A stretch of DNA of 64,000 bases, taken from the NCBI GenBank assembly GCA_035489435.1, contig DATHKG010000181.1; one strand, given 5' to 3'. Positions within the stretch are counted from its first letter, which is position 1; each line of letters opens with the position of its first letter. The notes below the pieces were generated by a model, which did not search any database, was not told the origin of the DNA, and saw only the letters and a list, made by a program, of their open reading frames with translations. The position numbers and the translations under genes are program-made. The stretch comes from DATHKG01 sp035489435. GTDB lineage: Bacteria; Bacteroidota; Bacteroidia; Chitinophagales; Chitinophagaceae. Shown here piece after piece: positions 60,608-64,000 of this stretch.

Positions 60608-62281
60608 ATGAAAGGAAAATATTTAATAGTCATTGCTATTATCACATTGAGCTTTGCTTCTTCATGCAGCAAGAGCTATCTCGAAAAAGTTCCCTTAGGT
60701 ACTGCAAACGAAACAACCCTTTCGAATAAGAAAGGTGTTGATGCCGTACTTATTGGTGCATATAGTTTGTTGGATGGCGTTGGATCGGGAACAACCGCCA
60801 GCTTCTCCCCCGCAAGTAACTGGATCTATGGAAGTTTAACTGCCGGCGATGCTTACAAAGGAAGCGAACCTGCTGACCAGGCAATCCTGACAACCATCGA
60901 ACGTCATCTCGGACAACCGGAAGCAGCGCCCCATAACGATAAATGGGTTGCGGTTTATGATGGTGTTTCGAGAAGCAATGATGTGTTGCGTCTTATTGCC
61001 AAAACAACGGACATGACCGCTGCGGAAGTTAAACAGGCAACAGGTGAAGCAAGATTTTTGAGAGGCTGGTATCATTTTGAAGCAAAGAAAATATGGAACA
61101 ATGTGCCATATCTTGATGAAAATGTAACAGATTTCATGGTGCCAAACGACAAGGACATCTGGCCGTTGATTGTCGCCGATTTTCAATATGCAGCTGATAA
61201 TCTTTCACCCACAAAAATACAGCCTGCGAGAGCCTCAAGCTGGACAGCCAAAGCGGTTCTTGCAAAGGTCTATATGTTCCAGCATGATTATGCAAAGGCC
61301 AAAGTATTGCTTGATGATGTGATCGACAAAGGTCCTTACCGTTTGACAGACTGCTATCACGACAATTTTAAAAGTGCCACAGAAAATAATTCGGAATCAG
61401 TTTTTGAAGTGCAGATGTCTGTAAACGATGGCGGCAACGGACAGAATGGTAACCTCGGTGATGCATTGAATTATACAAGGAATAATGGCCCGGGCAGATG
61501 TTGTGGCTTTTTTCAACCTTCACAGAATCTCGTAAATGCGTTTAAGACTGATGTCAACGGGCTTCCATTACTCGATACCTATAATAATATAGATGTAAAA
61601 AATGACCAGGGCATTTTAGCCACTCAACCTTTTGATCCTTATACCGGAACACTGGATCCAAGGCTTGACTGGACAATAGGTCGCAGAGGGATCCCCTACC
61701 TGGACTGGGGTGTATTCGGTGGAAGTAACTGGGTGCGCAATCAAAGTTTCGGCGGACCCTACGCTCCCAAAAAGAATGTTTATTATCAAAGTGAACGTGC
61801 GAGTTTGTCTCAAAACAATACATCTACAGCAAACAATATTCGTGTAGTACGTTTTGCAGATATTATTCTTTTGAGAGCAGAAGTAGCTGTTGAAGAAAAT
61901 GACTTACCCAAGGCTTTACAATTAGTAAACAGGGTAAGAGACAGGGCCGGTAAATGTGTGGTTACAAAAACCGACGGCAGCCCGGCAGCAAATTACCTGG
62001 TCAAACCATATCTGTCATTCCCAAACAAGGATTATGCAAAGAAGGCGGTTCAATTCGAACGCAGACTGGAACTGGCTATGGAAGGCCATCGATTCTTTGA
62101 CCTTGTACGCTGGGGTGTTGCTGCTGAAACAATAAATGCCTATCTCCAGGTTGAACAAACAAAACGTTCTTACCTGAATAATACGGTATTCAAAAAAGGA
62201 ACAAATGAGTACATGCCTTTGCCACAGGTGCAGATAGACATTATGGGTTCAGATATTCTTAAGCAAAATCCCGGCTACTAA
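60608..62281 (+). CDS. SusD/RagB-type nutrient-binding lipoprotein
   Basis: A 557-residue surface lipoprotein and partner of the SusC receptor. The lipobox SFASSC ends at Cys20. The N-terminal TPR region (residues ~40-130, with KGVDAVLIGAYSLLDGVG) and the C-terminal RagB region (FADIILLRAEVAVEEND, ALQLVNRVRDRAG, FERRLELAMEGHRFFDLVRWG, LPQVQIDIMG) are typical. It starts 30 nt after the susC stop. Confidence 0.95.
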   Translation: MKGKYLIVIAIITLSFASSCSKSYLEKVPLGTANETTLSNKKGVDAVLIGAYSLLDGVGSGTTASFSPASNWIYGSLTAGDAYKGSEPADQAILTTIERHLGQPEAAPHNDKWVAVYDGVSRSNDVLRLIAKTTDMTAAEVKQATGEARFLRGWYHFEAKKIWNNVPYLDENVTDFMVPNDKDIWPLIVADFQYAADNLSPTKIQPARASSWTAKAVLAKVYMFQHDYAKAKVLLDDVIDKGPYRLTDCYHDNFKSATENNSESVFEVQMSVNDGGNGQNGNLGDALNYTRNNGPGRCCGFFQPSQNLVNAFKTDVNGLPLLDTYNNIDVKNDQGILATQPFDPYTGTLDPRLDWTIGRRGIPYLDWGVFGGSNWVRNQSFGGPYAPKKNVYYQSERASLSQNNTSTANNIRVVRFADIILLRAEVAVEENDLPKALQLVNRVRDRAGKCVVTKTDGSPAANYLVKPYLSFPNKDYAKKAVQFERRLELAMEGHRFFDLVRWGVAAETINAYLQVEQTKRSYLNNTVFKKGTNEYMPLPQVQIDIMGSDILKQNPGY

Positions 62282-62373
62282 GTGATATAAACAACAGTTA
62301 GTTTTTCAATAACAATTGGTTAATAAAAAGCAGTTACAACAAATTTATTAAAGATAATCTATAACGATTAATT

Positions 62374-63534
62374 ATGAAATTCAACAGAAGAGATTTTTTA
62401 GTAAAAACCAGTATAGTATCTGCTGGAATGTCGATCGGCATGCCGGCTATTGCAAGTGTGGTCGGAACACCTGTGGTCGGAGCACCTGTGAGAAAGGGTC
62501 CAAAGGATTATGCGATTGTTATTGGTCATGCTGATATATGGGAATTTAATGCGCGGTTCAAACTAAAAAAGAAAGAACAAAACTCTCCATTAAGAGATTT
62601 TCTTTTACCAAGATTGCTGGAAGGCGGAATAAGTGTTTATGTAATGCCGGCTACCGGAGATTCCACCGCAGAAAGACAGGGCAGCGACCAGGTACTTGAA
62701 GGCGCGCTGAGAGTTATCGATATGTTCCATACAGAAATTGCAAAAACAAACGGAAAGGCCTCACTCATTCTTACCAAAAAAGATGTTCCGACCGCTTTCA
62801 ATCCGAATAATGTAAAGTTCTTCCTGGATATGGAAGGTGCGGCATCCATCGAAGTTGATCCGGAACCGACGGAATATTATCCGGGATGTGACCTGGCTGT
62901 TTTGAGAAATTTTTTCCGTCTCGGTGTCAGGGGATTACAGTTAACCCATAATGGCCGCAACCAGGTGGCTGATGGAATTGGCGAAGGTAAAATGGCAGGT
63001 AAGCTGTCAAAGTTTGGGGTCTCTGTTGTCCAGGAATTAAATCGTCTTGGTATGATGGTCGGCGTTTCACATCTTTCGGCGAATGGTATCTATCATGCTG
63101 CAGAAGTTTCCACTAAACCGATAGTTTCATCGCATCAGAATCCGCAAAAGTTTATTAATACACCACTGCAACATTCGGATGATGAGATCAAAGCCATAGC
63201 AAAAACCGGTGGACTTATGGGTATGCGCTATACAGAAGGCGAAACAACTTATAAAATGTGTGCAGATATCATTGATTATGTAGCCAACCTGGTAGGCATA
63301 GACCATGTGGGTGTTGGCTGGCTTGGTCATGATAAAGGAAATCCAAGTCCCAATTTTATTCCAGGTTATTCAACCGGTGCTTTTCCGGGAGGCGAAATTG
63401 AAAAATTAACCAAGTACGAGCAGTGCAGCAGGTTTATCGACATGCTTTATGAACGCAAGTATTCAGATGAAAATGTTGCCAAGGTTATGGGTGGAAATTT
63501 TTTAAGAATAATGAAAGAGACATTGCCGGAATAG
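62374..63534 (+). CDS. Membrane dipeptidase (peptidase family M19), Tat-exported
   Basis: A 386-residue zinc dipeptidase. The twin-arginine signal NRRDFLVK at residues 4-11, with a hydrophobic stretch after it, points to export of the folded enzyme. The metal-binding residues are visible: H-x-D in IVIGHADIWEFN (~50), Glu in FFLDMEGA (~150), His in MVGVSHLS (~232) and His in VSSHQNP (~254). The enzyme cleaves dipeptides, including those with D-amino acids in some members. It follows SusD by 92 nt and so is a likely part of the same transcription unit. That context suggests the imported ligand may be a peptide-containing molecule. Confidence 0.88.
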   Translation: MKFNRRDFLVKTSIVSAGMSIGMPAIASVVGTPVVGAPVRKGPKDYAIVIGHADIWEFNARFKLKKKEQNSPLRDFLLPRLLEGGISVYVMPATGDSTAERQGSDQVLEGALRVIDMFHTEIAKTNGKASLILTKKDVPTAFNPNNVKFFLDMEGAASIEVDPEPTEYYPGCDLAVLRNFFRLGVRGLQLTHNGRNQVADGIGEGKMAGKLSKFGVSVVQELNRLGMMVGVSHLSANGIYHAAEVSTKPIVSSHQNPQKFINTPLQHSDDEIKAIAKTGGLMGMRYTEGETTYKMCADIIDYVANLVGIDHVGVGWLGHDKGNPSPNFIPGYSTGAFPGGEIEKLTKYEQCSRFIDMLYERKYSDENVAKVMGGNFLRIMKETLPE

Positions 63535-63586
63535 CTGAAGCCGCCGGTTAAAATCAATATTAAGTACTTTTCTAAAAACATATATT

Positions 63587-64000
63587 ATGAGCGATTTCAA
63601 GTATGCATTACTATCAGTTACATATTCCGGATTATTTTATGCTGGTGAAGCATTATCCGTAGAACAACAAATATACAAAGCTAAAGAACTTGGATTTGAT
63701 GCACTGGCAATCGAAACTAAAAGGCCAATAGCCTCACCGCTTGACCTTGGCACAAAAGATAGAGCCAGGATCAGGGAAGTGTCTGCCGGAGAAGGCATTC
63801 CAATCTGTGCTATTGAAAGCATGTCCAATTTCACCGGCAGATTCATGGAAGACAGAGAAAACAACCTGGCCATGATGAAGATGGTATTGCAACTCGCAAG
63901 TGATCTTAATGTGAATCTGGTGAAAGTATTTGCTGCATGGCCCGGTATAATAGATGACGAAGAAGAAATAGCATTGTATGGACCTTATGAACGCGGTAAC
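63587..64000 (+). CDS. Sugar phosphate isomerase/epimerase-like TIM-barrel protein (partial)
   Basis: The gene starts at the ATG at 63587 and runs out of the window; 138 residues are visible. MSDFKYALLSVTYSGLFYAG, AKELGFDALAIETKRP, AGEGIPICAIESMSNFTG and VNLVKVFAAWPGI follow the pattern of xylose-isomerase-like TIM barrels, with alternating strands and helices. Family members isomerise or epimerise sugars, myo-inositol or related molecules. It follows the M19 dipeptidase gene by 52 nt, probably in the same operon. The metal-binding residues lie beyond the end of the window. Confidence 0.75.
   Translation, partial: MSDFKYALLSVTYSGLFYAGEALSVEQQIYKAKELGFDALAIETKRPIASPLDLGTKDRARIREVSAGEGIPICAIESMSNFTGRFMEDRENNLAMMKMVLQLASDLNVNLVKVFAAWPGIIDDEEEIALYGPYERGN

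Overview
The window reads as chromosomal DNA of a low-GC Bacteroidota, most likely of the family Chitinophagaceae. The evidence is a SusC/SusD pair with its ECF sigma/FecR switch, a type IX secretion (T9SS) sorting domain, a UpxY-type NusG antiterminator in a capsule locus, M56/BlaI signalling, and several matches to the Bacteroidota housekeeping promoter (TTG or TTTG, 19-20 nt, TAnnTTTG). Genus and species cannot be fixed from the sequence alone.

Layout. 1-2.9 kb: the end of a nitrate-assimilation cluster (C-terminus of assimilatory nitrate reductase, NarM-like protein, a siroheme-less nitrite/sulfite-reductase-like protein fused to rubredoxin, and convergent mobA). 2.9-7.6 kb: a lipoprotein with a duplicated domain, an NTF2-like protein, a DUF3179 membrane protein, a broken DUF4239 gene and a pair of YeeE/YedE sulfur transporters. 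7.6-13.3 kb: a repeat-rich control region, a secreted heparin-lyase-I-like polysaccharide lyase, a degenerate group II intron seated directly behind a transcription terminator, and a large T9SS surface protein. 13.3-34.7 kb: one minus-strand exopolysaccharide (EPS) operon of about 17 genes (Wza, Wzc, UpxY, UDP-glucuronate 4-epimerase, Wzx, Wzy-like, five or six glycosyltransferases, AsnB, sugar transferase). 35-40 kb: a TPR-type putative regulator, a decayed segment with an 18-bp minisatellite, Crp/Fnr regulator, SMR exporter and 2H phosphoesterase. 40.2-43.9 kb: tRNA-Asp followed by a nonsense-mutated integrase, an AbiEi/AbiEii toxin-antitoxin pair and gene fossils, which looks like a small decayed island. 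43.9-54.8 kb: SUMF1-like protein, M56/BlaI pair with two operator sites, DUF1080 protein, DeoR regulator, HAD and VOC proteins, a hybrid histidine kinase and pseudogenes. 55-64 kb: ECF sigma, FecR, SusC, SusD, an M19 dipeptidase and a sugar isomerase-like protein (truncated by the window end).

How the parts fit. In the EPS locus, UDP-glucuronate 4-epimerase would make UDP-galacturonate, AsnB could amidate uronic acids, and the neighbouring polysaccharide lyase is of a type that cleaves uronate polymers; together they suggest a uronic-acid EPS (inference). A G10 tract inside one EPS gene could make the locus phase-variable. In the SusC/D locus the sequence supports a previously unnoted antisense small RNA opposite the susC leader, with a near-consensus promoter and an intrinsic terminator about 120 nt apart.

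At least seven genes or fragments in the window are broken by frameshifts or in-frame stops, so either decay is active here or the assembly carries base errors; raw-read checking would separate the two.
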